DNA from: Pseudaminobacter salicylatoxidans
GTDB lineage: Bacteria > Pseudomonadota > Alphaproteobacteria > Rhizobiales > Rhizobiaceae
DNA length: 64,000 bases
Assembly: GCF_003148475.1 (NCBI RefSeq)
Contig: NZ_QGGG01000015.1
Location: 50,725-114,724 of the forward strand
Direction: 5' to 3'
The notes beneath the pieces are model-generated. The model was given only the letters and a program-made list of their open reading frames with translations, ran no database searches and was not told the origin of the DNA. This document shows, piece after piece, positions 17,823-25,886 of the stretch. How positions within the stretch are numbered: position 1 is the first letter of the stretch; each line of letters starts with the position of its first letter. A program made the translations under genes and the position numbers.

Positions 17823-18644
17823 TCAGTCGCGCAGTTTGCGCGGTGCCGCCAGAGGGCGTTTCTTCCAGCCGGTGAGGTGGTGGATGATGCGGTAGCGCAG
17901 GGCAAAAGGCAGCATGGCCAAAAGCTTCATCGACCATGTGAAGCGCCACGGAAAACTCGTTTCGAAGCCGCCGCTGTGCAACGCCTTCACCATCCGGCGG
18001 GCGGCGTGCTCCACCGGCATCAGGGCTGGCATGGCAAAATGATTGCGCGCCGTTAGCGGCGTGTCGATGAAACCCGGATTGATGACCTGCAGGCGGATGT
18101 TCATCTTGTCGAAGTCGTGCTTCAGTGCCTCGGCGAAGTTGTTCAGCGCGGCCTTTGATGCGCCATAGGCCGCAGCCGAAGGCCAGCCGAAATAGCACGA
18201 GGCCGAACCCACCAGAACGACCTGGCCGCGCCCACGCAGGCGCATCCGGTCGGTCACAGGCGCCAATCCGTGGATCACGCCGAAAAGATTGATGTCGAAC
18301 GTGTTGATGATGTTGAGCGCATCGAGCCGTTCGCCGCGCGTGGGGTGATAGATGCCGGCATTGAAGATCGCGAGTGCGATTGCACCCGCTTCCTTCTCGA
18401 TTGCCGCGACGAGCTTGCGCATGCCGGCCCCGTCCGTCACGTCGCAGGGAAAGGGTATGATCCTGCCGGGCAGGCCAATCGCGTCATTCGCCAGTGTGGC
18501 GAGCCGTTCCTCGTCACGCGAGGTGACGGCCACCGTATAGCCTTGCGAGGCAAGGTCGCGGGCCACCGCCCGGCCGATGCCGGTGCTTGCTCCCGTTATC
18601 CATGCCACCCCGTCGCTGGGGTTTGCCCGGTACAATGCCGCCAT
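17823..18644 (-). CDS. Short-chain dehydrogenase/reductase
   Basis: A 273-residue classical SDR. The Rossmann motif TGASTGIGRA is near residue 18, NAG appears in AIFNAGIYH near residue 98, the catalytic Ser is in VGSASCYFGW and the Tyr/Lys in YGASK. It uses NAD(P)H; the alcohol or ketone substrate is unknown. The C-terminal region (LHSGGFETSFPWRFTW onwards) resembles envelope- or lipid-associated SDRs. GGAG lies eight bases before the ATG at 18642-18644, which decides against the longer frame to 18680. Confidence 0.87.
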   Translation of the reverse strand: MAALYRANPSDGVAWITGASTGIGRAVARDLASQGYTVAVTSRDEERLATLANDAIGLPGRIIPFPCDVTDGAGMRKLVAAIEKEAGAIALAIFNAGIYHPTRGERLDALNIINTFDINLFGVIHGLAPVTDRMRLRGRGQVVLVGSASCYFGWPSAAAYGASKAALNNFAEALKHDFDKMNIRLQVINPGFIDTPLTARNHFAMPALMPVEHAARRMVKALHSGGFETSFPWRFTWSMKLLAMLPFALRYRIIHHLTGWKKRPLAAPRKLRD

Positions 18645-18806
18645 ACGTTGACTCCATGATCGCCACCTACCTACTGTCATCGCCGTGCGATGGAAAGGGC
18701 GTCAGAATGCGCTTTCGGTTTAGCGCGCCGCTGGCGGAATTTCTTTCCTTGAAAGCGCGCGCATCGGTTTTTACTGTCCGCCTTTGACAGATAAAGGAAT
18801 TTTTCC

Positions 18807-19841
18807 ATGCATCCTTCGGTAATCGAAGCTATCGGCAACACGCCGCTGATCAGGTTGAGACGCGCCTCGGAAGAAACAGGCTGCGAAATCCTCGGCAAGG
18901 CGGAGTTCATGAATCCGGGCCAGTCGGTGAAGGACCGTGCCGGCCTCTTCATCATCGACGATGCGGAAAGGAAGGGCCTGCTGAGACCGGGCGGTGTCGT
19001 GGTGGAAGGCACGGCCGGCAATACCGGCATCGGCCTTACCGTCGTTGCCAAGGCGCGCGGTTATCGCACCGTGATCGTGATTCCCGACACGCAGAGCCAG
19101 GAAAAGAAGGATGCGTTGCGCTTGCTCGGGGCGGAACTCATCGAGGTGCCCGCAGTGCCTTACAAGAACCCGAACAACTATGTGAAAGTATCCGGCCGGC
19201 TTGCCGAGCAGCTTGCAAAAACCGATTCGAACGGAGCGATCTGGGCAAACCAGTTCGACAATATCGCCAATCGCGATGGCCATATCCGGACCACGGCGCA
19301 GGAAATCTGGACCCAGACCAACGGCAAGGTGGACGGTTTCGTTTCGGCTGTGGGTACCGGCGGCACCCTGGCCGGCGTGGCGGCCGGGCTGCGCGAGAAG
19401 AGCCGCAACGTCAAGGTCGCGCTGGCCGATCCGCTGGGAGCCGCCCTCTACAGCTATTACACCAACGGCGAGCTGAAGGCCGAAGGTAGCTCCATCACCG
19501 AAGGCATCGGGCAGGGACGTATCACCGCCAACCTCGAAGGTTTTACGCCGGACTTTTCTTATCTGATACCGGATGAGGAAGCGCTGCCGATCATTTTCGA
19601 TCTGGTGCAGGAAGAGGGACTCTGCCTTGGCGGCTCCACCGGCATCAATATAGCCGGCGCCATCCGTCTGGCGCGCGAACTGGGGCCGGGACACACCATC
19701 GTGACCGTGCTGTGCGACTACGGCACGCGCTATCAGTCCAAGCTGTTCAATCCCGAGTTCCTGCGCACGAAAAACCTGCCCATTCCCGAATGGATGGACC
19801 GGCAGCCCGAAATTTCCGTCCCGTTCGAGGCGGTCGCGTAA
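18807..19841 (+). CDS. cysK: Cysteine synthase A (O-acetylserine sulfhydrylase)
   Basis: A 344-residue PLP enzyme joining sulfide to O-acetylserine to give cysteine. The PLP lysine is in NPGQSVKDRAG (about residue 42), the substrate loop EGTAGNTGIGL is near residue 70, and the phosphate loop VGTGGTLAGV is near residue 182. The substrate donor would come from the CysE enzyme encoded at 36.3 kb. Its stop codon overlaps the start of the alanyl-tRNA editing gene (TAATG), so the two are translationally coupled. Confidence 0.93.
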   Translation: MHPSVIEAIGNTPLIRLRRASEETGCEILGKAEFMNPGQSVKDRAGLFIIDDAERKGLLRPGGVVVEGTAGNTGIGLTVVAKARGYRTVIVIPDTQSQEKKDALRLLGAELIEVPAVPYKNPNNYVKVSGRLAEQLAKTDSNGAIWANQFDNIANRDGHIRTTAQEIWTQTNGKVDGFVSAVGTGGTLAGVAAGLREKSRNVKVALADPLGAALYSYYTNGELKAEGSSITEGIGQGRITANLEGFTPDFSYLIPDEEALPIIFDLVQEEGLCLGGSTGINIAGAIRLARELGPGHTIVTVLCDYGTRYQSKLFNPEFLRTKNLPIPEWMDRQPEISVPFEAVA

Positions 19842-20584
19842 TGGCATATATGACGAACGCGGTTTTTCGCGACGACGCCTATCTGGCCGAGGTCGATGCG
19901 ACCGTTCTCGCCGTCAACGACCGTGGCGGCATCATCCTCGACCGAACCAATTTCTACGCCACGTCGGGCGGCCAGCCGGGCGATACCGGTTTCCTGACAC
20001 GTGGCGACGGCAGCCGCATTGCCATTGCCGCAACCGTTACCGGCGAGACCAAGAACGAGATCATTCACGTTCCGGCCATCGACCAGCCCTTGCCCGAGCC
20101 GGGCGAGAAGCTGGCCCTTTCCATCGACTGGCCGCGCCGGCATCTCCTGATGCGCATGCACACGGCCTGCCACCTGCTGTCGGTGGTGTGTCCGTTCCCG
20201 ATTACCGGTGCGGCGGTGGCGGAGGATGATTCGCGCGTGGATTTCGATCTGCCGGACGCGGGCTTCACCAAGGAAGAGGTGACCACGCGGCTGATGGAGC
20301 TGGTGGCGGCCGACCATCCGGTTTTCACGCGGCTCATCACGGAGGAAGAACTTGCCGCCAATCCGGGACTGGTGAAGTCGAAGAATGTGCGTCCGCCGGT
20401 CGGAACAGGCCAGATTCGGCTGGTCTGCATTGGCGAGAATGCGCTGATCGACAGCCAGCCTTGCGGCGGCACGCATGTGCGCGCCACCGGCGAGATCGGC
20501 GAGATCCACATCGGCAAGATCGAAAAGAAGGGACGCGAAAACCGCCGCTTCCGCATCCGCTTCGGTGCGCTGCCGGCGCAGTGA
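19841..20584 (+). CDS. alaX: Trans-acting alanyl-tRNA editing protein (AlaX type)
   Basis: A 247-residue protein related to the AlaRS editing domain. It carries the zinc-binding motifs HTACH (residues 107-111, HxxxH) and CGGTH (about 208-212, CxxxH), the catalytic core that hydrolyses serine or glycine mischarged onto tRNA-Ala. NFYATSGGQPGDTG near residue 37 is also conserved. It lacks synthetase domains, so it acts in trans in the cytoplasm. The ATG at 19841 overlaps the cysK stop codon. Coupling a serine-mischarging checkpoint to cysteine synthesis from a serine derivative is suggestive but unproven. Confidence 0.9.
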   Translation: MAYMTNAVFRDDAYLAEVDATVLAVNDRGGIILDRTNFYATSGGQPGDTGFLTRGDGSRIAIAATVTGETKNEIIHVPAIDQPLPEPGEKLALSIDWPRRHLLMRMHTACHLLSVVCPFPITGAAVAEDDSRVDFDLPDAGFTKEEVTTRLMELVAADHPVFTRLITEEELAANPGLVKSKNVRPPVGTGQIRLVCIGENALIDSQPCGGTHVRATGEIGEIHIGKIEKKGRENRRFRIRFGALPAQ

Positions 20585-20612
20585 CAGCTACGCCGGGCCT
20601 GCCGCCCCTGTG

Positions 20613-20930
20613 TCAAGTCGGGCTGGCTTGACGCATTTCATAGAAGCTTGCGCGCTCGTCCCAGCGGGTCAACAGATCCTGGGCGGCGCGCGGCACCGAC
20701 ACGGGATCGTTGGCTTCCGCCCGCAGCGGCGTCAGCCGCTTGCTGTTTTCAAAAGTCATTACCCAGATGAACTCGACTTCGTCGTCGGAAACGCGGCGCA
20801 AAAGCTCCATGTTGCGATAACCGGGCAGTTTCAACCCTTCTATCGCGGGAAACATCAGCGTTTCCATCAGGTGCTCGTAAGCGTCCGCCTTGTCGGGGGT
20901 GGTGTAGCTTCGCCAAATCCGTCTGATCAC
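20613..20930 (-). CDS. Small ABM-type dimeric alpha/beta-barrel protein
   Basis: A 105-residue protein starting IRRIWRSYTTPDKADAYEHL, with FIWVMTFENSKRLTPL in the middle, the pattern of antibiotic-biosynthesis-monooxygenase-like ferredoxin-fold dimers. Most members have no proven activity. I choose a GTG start at 20928-20930 because GAAGG lies at the right distance and the first strand begins there; the frame stays open to 20960. It converges on alaX. Confidence 0.7.
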   Translation of the reverse strand: MIRRIWRSYTTPDKADAYEHLMETLMFPAIEGLKLPGYRNMELLRRVSDDEVEFIWVMTFENSKRLTPLRAEANDPVSVPRAAQDLLTRWDERASFYEMRQASPT

Positions 20931-21180
20931 GCTCGTTACCTTCCTCGTACCGCTGCCCACCGCGAAGCAGACCCGAAGTGGGGTGCTTCGTCAGGCGGTG
21001 CAAGAGGCAGTCCCTCAAAAAGTGACGAAATTGTGTAGGTGCGACACGGGTTTGTCCGATTGCTGACATCTTGCGCGTGTTGAGGTTGATCAAGGCGGCC
21101 GTCGCATTGTCCGTTTAGACTGATGCGGATATGGATTCGTATCGTTGCGCGTCATGGAACCGCGCCAAAGGGAGCAAGAC

Positions 21181-22032
21181 ATGTCCGAGACCAGCCCTTT
21201 CGTCGTCGATGCAGACTGGCTTCAGTCGCGACTGGGATCGCCGGGCCTCTCGATCGTGGATGCGTCCTGGTATCTCCCGGCCCAGAAGCGCAACGCGCGC
21301 GATGAATATGACGCGGCCCATATACCGGGCGCGGTCTTCTTCGATCTCGATGCGGTCGTGGATCCCGATTCCGACCTGCCGCACATGCTGCCGCGCCCGA
21401 ATGTCTTTGCCCAATATGCGGGCGCAATGGGCATTTCGGCCGATGACACCATCATCGTCTATGATGGCCCCGGCTTCTTCTCGGCGCCGCGCGTGTGGTG
21501 GATGTTCCGCGTCATGGGCGTCTATCAGGTCTATGTGCTTGATGGCGGCTTCGACCGCTGGAAGGCGCAAGGCCGGCCGGTGACTGCCGAGCCGACGAAA
21601 AGCGCGGCCAATGTGTTTTATCCGAGCTTCGATGCGTCGCGCGTGGTCTCGCTTGCCGACATGCGCCGGATCGTGGAGAGCGGGGCCGTCCAGATCGGCG
21701 ATGCCCGTTCGCCCGGTCGCTTCGCAGGCGCCGAGCCCGAGCCGCGGCCCGGCATGCGCGCCGGCCACATGCCGGGAGCGAAAAACGTACCTTTCTCGGC
21801 GCTGTCGCGAGATGGCGAGTTCCTGCCGCTCGACGAGCTTCGCGAGGTGCTGGAGAAGGCGGGCATCGATCCGGACAAGCCGGTCGTCACATCCTGCGGT
21901 TCCGGTGTCACCGCTGCTGTCATCACGCTGGCGCTGGAGAGCCTCGGAAACACCGACACCAGGCTGTATGATGGGTCCTGGACCGAATGGGGCGGACAGG
22001 CGGATACGCCTGTCGTGACCGGCAAGGACTGA
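21181..22032 (+). CDS. sseA: 3-mercaptopyruvate sulfurtransferase
   Basis: A 283-residue protein with two rhodanese domains. The catalytic Cys (about residue 239) lies in TSCGSGVTAAV; the CGSGVTA loop is the signature of mercaptopyruvate rather than thiosulfate sulfurtransferases. It moves sulfur from 3-mercaptopyruvate to acceptors such as thioredoxin or cyanide. GGGAGC precedes the ATG at 21181; an in-frame start at 21145 is possible but weaker. It sits with cysK in a sulfur-related neighbourhood. Confidence 0.93.
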   Translation: MSETSPFVVDADWLQSRLGSPGLSIVDASWYLPAQKRNARDEYDAAHIPGAVFFDLDAVVDPDSDLPHMLPRPNVFAQYAGAMGISADDTIIVYDGPGFFSAPRVWWMFRVMGVYQVYVLDGGFDRWKAQGRPVTAEPTKSAANVFYPSFDASRVVSLADMRRIVESGAVQIGDARSPGRFAGAEPEPRPGMRAGHMPGAKNVPFSALSRDGEFLPLDELREVLEKAGIDPDKPVVTSCGSGVTAAVITLALESLGNTDTRLYDGSWTEWGGQADTPVVTGKD

Positions 22033-22068
22033 TCATCTTCGAGCGGATTGAAAGGTGTTGACCAGCGC

Positions 22069-22635
22069 ATGATCGACGACGACACGGAAAAGACCATCCC
22101 GGTCACGGTCACATTCCTGGAAATGAGCGCGCCGCCGGCCTCTTATCCGCCGCTGCCGTACAACAGGCAGGTGGCGTTGCTGCGCACGCGCGACATCCCC
22201 TTGCATTTCTATCGCTATCTGATGGACCGCGTGGGGCGCAAATGGCACTGGGTCAACGCCTTGAGGCTGGACGATGAGGAACTTGCCGCCGGCCTGCATC
22301 GCGAGGATCGCGATGTGCGCGTGCTTTATCTCGACGGCGCACCGGCCGGTTTCTTCGACATCAAGCCGCATCTGCCGCAGGAAGCCGAGCTTGCCTATTT
22401 CGGCATGATGGACCACGCCATAGGGCAGGGGCTGGGACGTTGGTTTCTCGGCGCGGCTATCGAAGCCGCGTGGTCTCACGAGCCGCGTCGCGTTTCGGTG
22501 CAGACCTGCACCATGGATCACCCCGCCGCGTTGCCACTCTATCAGAAGTTCGGTTTCTCGCCCATTGGCCAGAAACAGGAGGTCGTGCGCACAATGGCCT
22601 TTGCCGAGCGGGCTGCCAGCGTCATGCGGCCCTGA
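22069..22635 (+). CDS. GNAT-family N-acetyltransferase
   Basis: A 188-residue acetyltransferase with the CoA-binding stretch MMDHAIGQGLGRWFLGAAI (compare R/Q-x-x-G-x-G/A) around residue 125 and the C-terminal HPAALPLYQKFGF that closes the GNAT fold. The substrate, small molecule or protein, is unknown. The start at 22069 (MIDDDTEK) is chosen over a TTG at 22048. It follows sseA by 36 bases and may share its transcript. Confidence 0.83.
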   Translation: MIDDDTEKTIPVTVTFLEMSAPPASYPPLPYNRQVALLRTRDIPLHFYRYLMDRVGRKWHWVNALRLDDEELAAGLHREDRDVRVLYLDGAPAGFFDIKPHLPQEAELAYFGMMDHAIGQGLGRWFLGAAIEAAWSHEPRRVSVQTCTMDHPAALPLYQKFGFSPIGQKQEVVRTMAFAERAASVMRP

Positions 22636-22753
22636 GGGCCTGCGCTCTTTCACAACCTGGTCTGAAAGCTCCGTTCATCAAGCCTTCAGCTTGGTGCGGG
22701 CATGTTCGCCGCCATCAAGACGGCCGCACGGCCAATGCCAAGGAGACCATCGC

Positions 22754-23311
22754 ATGCTTACCCGTCGTCACTTTGCTACCGCCATGATTGCGCTGATCGC
22801 CGCGCCGGCCATTGCTTCCGCCCAGGGTACCATGCCTTCGGCATCCCAGATCGAACGCAGGCTGGAGGCCGGTCCCAGCCGCAGGCTGCGTCCCGAGCAG
22901 CGCGTGACCGTGCGCGAATTCAAGCGGCGCCCGGAATTGCGTCGCATGGCGCCCTCGATCGACATTCAGGCGATCAACTTTGAATTCGGCTCGGCCGGGG
23001 TGCCGAACTCGCAGTACCACAAGGTCGAACAGATCGCCGATGCACTCAAGCGCGTCTTGCGTCGCCGGCCCGGCAGCCAGTTCCTGATCGAGGGTCACAC
23101 CGATGCGGTCGGTTCGGCCGCTTCCAATCAGGTCCTGTCCGAGCGTCGCGCCGAATCGATGAAGCGCGTGCTGGTGCGCCGGTTCCGTATTCCTGCCCGC
23201 GTACTCGAAACGGTCGGCTACGGCGAGGAATTCCTGCTTGTGCCGACGCAGAACGAGAACTGGGAAAACCGTCGGGTGACTTTCCGCCGGATCGACGATT
23301 TCGTGCGCTGA
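22754..23311 (+). CDS. OmpA-family peptidoglycan-binding protein
   Basis: A 185-residue exported protein: signal peptide to about residue 24 (ALIAAPAIASA), an arginine-rich linker (residues about 35-65), then an OmpA C-terminal domain with INFEFGSAGV, FLIEGHTDAVGS and SNQVLSERRAESMKRVL, which binds meso-diaminopimelate of peptidoglycan. There is no lipobox Cys and no beta-barrel, so it is probably periplasmic. AGGAGACC precedes the ATG. It is ended by a strong terminator. Confidence 0.88.
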   Translation: MLTRRHFATAMIALIAAPAIASAQGTMPSASQIERRLEAGPSRRLRPEQRVTVREFKRRPELRRMAPSIDIQAINFEFGSAGVPNSQYHKVEQIADALKRVLRRRPGSQFLIEGHTDAVGSAASNQVLSERRAESMKRVLVRRFRIPARVLETVGYGEEFLLVPTQNENWENRRVTFRRIDDFVR

Positions 23312-23340
23312 CCTCAGCACGTTTCAAGCCCCGATTCTGT

Positions 23341-23370
23341 AGCCGCCGGTGAGCTTCGCCGGCGGCTTTT
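23341..23370 (+). terminator. Terminator after the OmpA-like gene
   Basis: AGCCGCCGG (23341-23349), 9-nt loop, CCGGCGGCT (23359-23367), then TTT. Perfect 9-bp stem. Confidence 0.85.
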
Positions 23371-23599
23371 CATTAGCCGGAAACGCGGAATGGCAATGCT
23401 TTCCAAGTCACTAACGCGATCACACGGAACCGTGAGCCGGCGTCAAATGGCATCGCGCTCTTGTGATTGGTATGGCTGCCGGTCCGCGCCTATCTCAACG
23501 GTGTCGGGATGCTTCCCGGAGTGTTGTATTCCGGGATCAAGTGGCGGGTCGACGGGCTTGATCGGGGTTTATGGCCGCCATGCATTTCCGCGCCGATCC

Positions 23600-23617
23600 A
23601 TCCATCCATGGATGGAT
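23600..23617. promoter_or_regulatory. 18-bp perfect palindrome before a small secreted gene
   Basis: ATCCATCCATGGATGGAT reads the same on both strands and is preceded by a further ATCC unit. It ends 25 bases before the start codon at 23643, just upstream of the GAGGAGAAG ribosome-binding site, so it could be an operator or an RNA hairpin controlling translation. Confidence 0.55.
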
Positions 23618-23642
23618 TGCCGTTGTTATGAGGAGAAGTGAA

Positions 23643-23915
23643 ATGAGAAAATTGCTGTTTGCCTCTGCGGTTGTCTTGCTAGGAACCGGTGCGGCTTTGG
23701 CCGATTCCGCACCGTCTTCCTCTATTGTGAACCCGGACCACGTCATCATGGAAACCTATGCCCAGGCTCGGACCACGGGTGATACGTACCAGCCTTCGAC
23801 GATCGTCCATCAGCCTCGGTTCGACTACAGTAGTGCTGCCGCCATCCGGGCGCCCAGCGCTTATCCGAGCAACTTCAATGCGCGCGGTGGCGATGCGGCG
23901 CCTCCGCTTCATTGA
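23643..23915 (+). CDS. Small secreted protein, RGGDAAP family member 1
   Basis: A 90-residue protein with a clear signal peptide (MRKLLFASAVVLLGTGAALA, cleavage before DSAPSS). The mature part is short, has no Cys, and contains IVHQPRFDYSSAAAI (about 54-68) and a C-terminal RGGDAAPP (81-88). These motifs recur in two other small exported proteins of this window (28.3 and 29.0 kb), so the three form a family of unknown function. GAGGAGAAG gives a strong ribosome-binding site; a longer in-frame upstream reading would bury the signal peptide. The gene has its own palindromic upstream region and a terminator. Confidence 0.82.
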   Translation: MRKLLFASAVVLLGTGAALADSAPSSSIVNPDHVIMETYAQARTTGDTYQPSTIVHQPRFDYSSAAAIRAPSAYPSNFNARGGDAAPPLH

Positions 23916-23962
23916 GCCGTTGCATTTATTCCAGCAAGCCCGCAAGGGCTGGCGACCAATCG

Positions 23963-23992
23963 AGGGCGACGGATCACTCCGCCGCCCTTTTC
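23963..23992 (+). terminator. Probable terminator after the small secreted gene
   Basis: AGGGCG (23963-23968) pairs with CGCCCT (23983-23988) and, inside, CGGA with TCCG, followed by TTTTCTT. The stem has one mismatch. It lies between convergent genes. Confidence 0.65.
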
Positions 23993-24019
23993 TTATGCTT
24001 GTGCCCTCCGGGCAGGCGT

Positions 24020-25135
24020 TCAGGCCGCCAGCACCGTTTTCGGTTCCGCCATCTCGTAGCCCAGCGCTTCGGCTACCGCACGATTGGTTATCCTGCCCTT
24101 ATGAACGTTGAGACCGTTGCGCAGATGGAGGTCGTCCACCAGCGCCTTCAGCCCCTTGTCAGCAAGCAGCAGCCCGTAATGCAGCGTTGCGTTGTTGAGC
24201 GCATGCGCCGACGTTACCGGCACGGCTCCTGGCATATTGGCCACACAATAATGGATTATGCCATCGACCTCATAGGTGGGGTTCGCATGTGTGGTCGGAT
24301 GCGAGGTTTCGAAGCAGCCGCCCTGGTCGATCGCGACATCGACCAGCACCGAGCCTTTCTTCATGCCCGCCAGCATTTGGCGTGACACCAGTTTTGGCGC
24401 CGCCGCTCCGGGTATCAGAACGGCCCCGACCGCGACGTCGGCCGAGAAGCATTCCTCTTCCAGCGCTTCGACGGTGGAGTAACGGGTGTTGACGCGCCCG
24501 TTGAATATGTCATCGAGCTCGCGCAGGCGCGGAATAGAGCGGTCGAGAATGGTGACATCGGCGCCAAGCCCCACTGCCATCTTGGCCGCGTTGAGACCGA
24601 CCACCCCCCCTCCGATAATCGCCACCTTGGCCGGCAGAACGCCCGGCACGCCGCCCAGCAACACGCCGCGACCGCCATTGGGCTTCTGCAACGCGGTGGC
24701 GCCGGCCTGAATGGCCAGGCGGCCGGCGACTTCCGACATCGGCGCCAGCAGCGGCAGGCCGCCGCGATCGTCCGTCACCGTTTCATAGGCGACCGCCGTG
24801 ACACCGGAGGCCAGCAATCCCCTGGTCTGTTCGGGGTCTGGGGCAAGATGCAGATAGGCATAGAGAATCTGCCCTTCGCGCAATTGCGCCCATTCGTCAG
24901 GCTGCGGCTCCTTCACCTTCACGATCATGTCGCAGCGGGCATAAATCTCTTCCGCGGTTCTTGCGACAGCCGCGCCGGCCGCACGGTAGGCATTGTCATC
25001 GGCGCCTATACCCGCGCCTGCGCCGCTCTCCACCAGAATGTCATGGCCGTGGGCAACATATTCGCGTACAGAGCCGGGTGTCAGGCCGACGCGATATTCA
25101 TTGTTCTTGATTTCTCTGGGGCATCCGACGCGCAT
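24020..25135 (-). CDS. ald: Alanine dehydrogenase
   Basis: A 371-residue NAD-dependent enzyme interconverting alanine with pyruvate plus ammonia. MRVGCPREIKNNEYRVGLTP opens the protein as in all Ald enzymes, the substrate lysine is in VKVKEPQPDEW near residue 75, His in YLHLAPDPEQT near 95, and the Rossmann loop is IGGGVVGLNAA near 173. GGAGCTGAA precedes the ATG. It is divergent from an Lrp-type regulator across a 147-base region with a strong palindrome, the usual arrangement for alanine-responsive control. Confidence 0.96.
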   Translation of the reverse strand: MRVGCPREIKNNEYRVGLTPGSVREYVAHGHDILVESGAGAGIGADDNAYRAAGAAVARTAEEIYARCDMIVKVKEPQPDEWAQLREGQILYAYLHLAPDPEQTRGLLASGVTAVAYETVTDDRGGLPLLAPMSEVAGRLAIQAGATALQKPNGGRGVLLGGVPGVLPAKVAIIGGGVVGLNAAKMAVGLGADVTILDRSIPRLRELDDIFNGRVNTRYSTVEALEEECFSADVAVGAVLIPGAAAPKLVSRQMLAGMKKGSVLVDVAIDQGGCFETSHPTTHANPTYEVDGIIHYCVANMPGAVPVTSAHALNNATLHYGLLLADKGLKALVDDLHLRNGLNVHKGRITNRAVAEALGYEMAEPKTVLAA

Positions 25136-25240
25136 TTCAGCTCCTCCGCTGTTACGTTACGTTCGGGCAAATCCATGAAATCACAGATTTGGCCGTGCAT
25201 CCTTGCGAATTTCATTGCTGTTCGTGCGTAGAGTGGATAA

Positions 25241-25254
25241 TCCTTGCGCAAGGA
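25241..25254. promoter_or_regulatory. Probable Lrp-type operator between ald and its regulator
   Basis: TCCTTGCGCAAGGA is a perfect 14-bp palindrome in the divergent promoter region. A second half-site, ATCCTTGCG, lies at 25199-25207, about four helical turns away, fitting multimeric Lrp/AsnC binding. Confidence 0.6.
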
Positions 25255-25282
25255 GCATTATTTTTCGCAGAAAGAACGAATA

Positions 25283-25756
25283 ATGTCGCTGGACAGGATC
25301 GATATCGCCATTCTTGACGCTTTGCAGAAGGATGGACGCATTCCCAACGCAGCCTTGGCCGAACGGGTGGGGTTGTCCCAATCGGCCTGCTCACGCCGCC
25401 TGGACAATCTGGAAAAGAGCGGCGTCATCCGTGGTTATCATGCCCGGCTTTCCAATGCCGCACTGGGGCATCAGATGACCGCGATCGTCCACATCTCGTT
25501 GTCGGGACAGTTCGAGAAAACGCTCTCGGAGTTCGAAGCGGCCATCAAGCGATGCCCGAACGTGCTGTCCTGCCATCTCATGTCGGGCGAATATGACTAC
25601 ATCCTGCGCATCGCCGCGAAGGACCTCGCCGACTACGAGCGCATCCACAAGGAATGGCTCACGGCAATGCCGCATGTGACCAAGATCAATTCCTCCTTTG
25701 CGCTGCGGGAAATCATCGACCGTACCGCCCTTGGCATGAAGCCGGAACTGGCCTGA
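25283..25756 (+). CDS. Lrp/AsnC-family regulator, likely of ald
   Basis: A 157-residue transcription factor with an N-terminal winged helix-turn-helix (DRIDIAILDALQKDGRIPN then AERVGLSQSACSRRLDNLEK, about residues 3-50) and a C-terminal RAM/ligand-sensing domain (MTAIVHISLSG onwards). Proteins of this type next to ald (AldR, BkdR-like) respond to alanine and activate ald; that role here is inferred from the divergent layout and the shared palindrome. The start at 25283 (MSLDRIDIA) is where the conserved domain begins. Confidence 0.9.
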   Translation: MSLDRIDIAILDALQKDGRIPNAALAERVGLSQSACSRRLDNLEKSGVIRGYHARLSNAALGHQMTAIVHISLSGQFEKTLSEFEAAIKRCPNVLSCHLMSGEYDYILRIAAKDLADYERIHKEWLTAMPHVTKINSSFALREIIDRTALGMKPELA

Positions 25757-25886
25757 CCTTTTCTCCGCTCTGGTGCGCGAACGTCATTCGCTTGTCACGC
25801 GCGCCTGCTGGACTCGAAAGAAAATCGGCGCGAAACTCCGCGTTTCGGCGTCGATTTTTTTCGACCAGTCCAGGGAGGGAGTTTTC

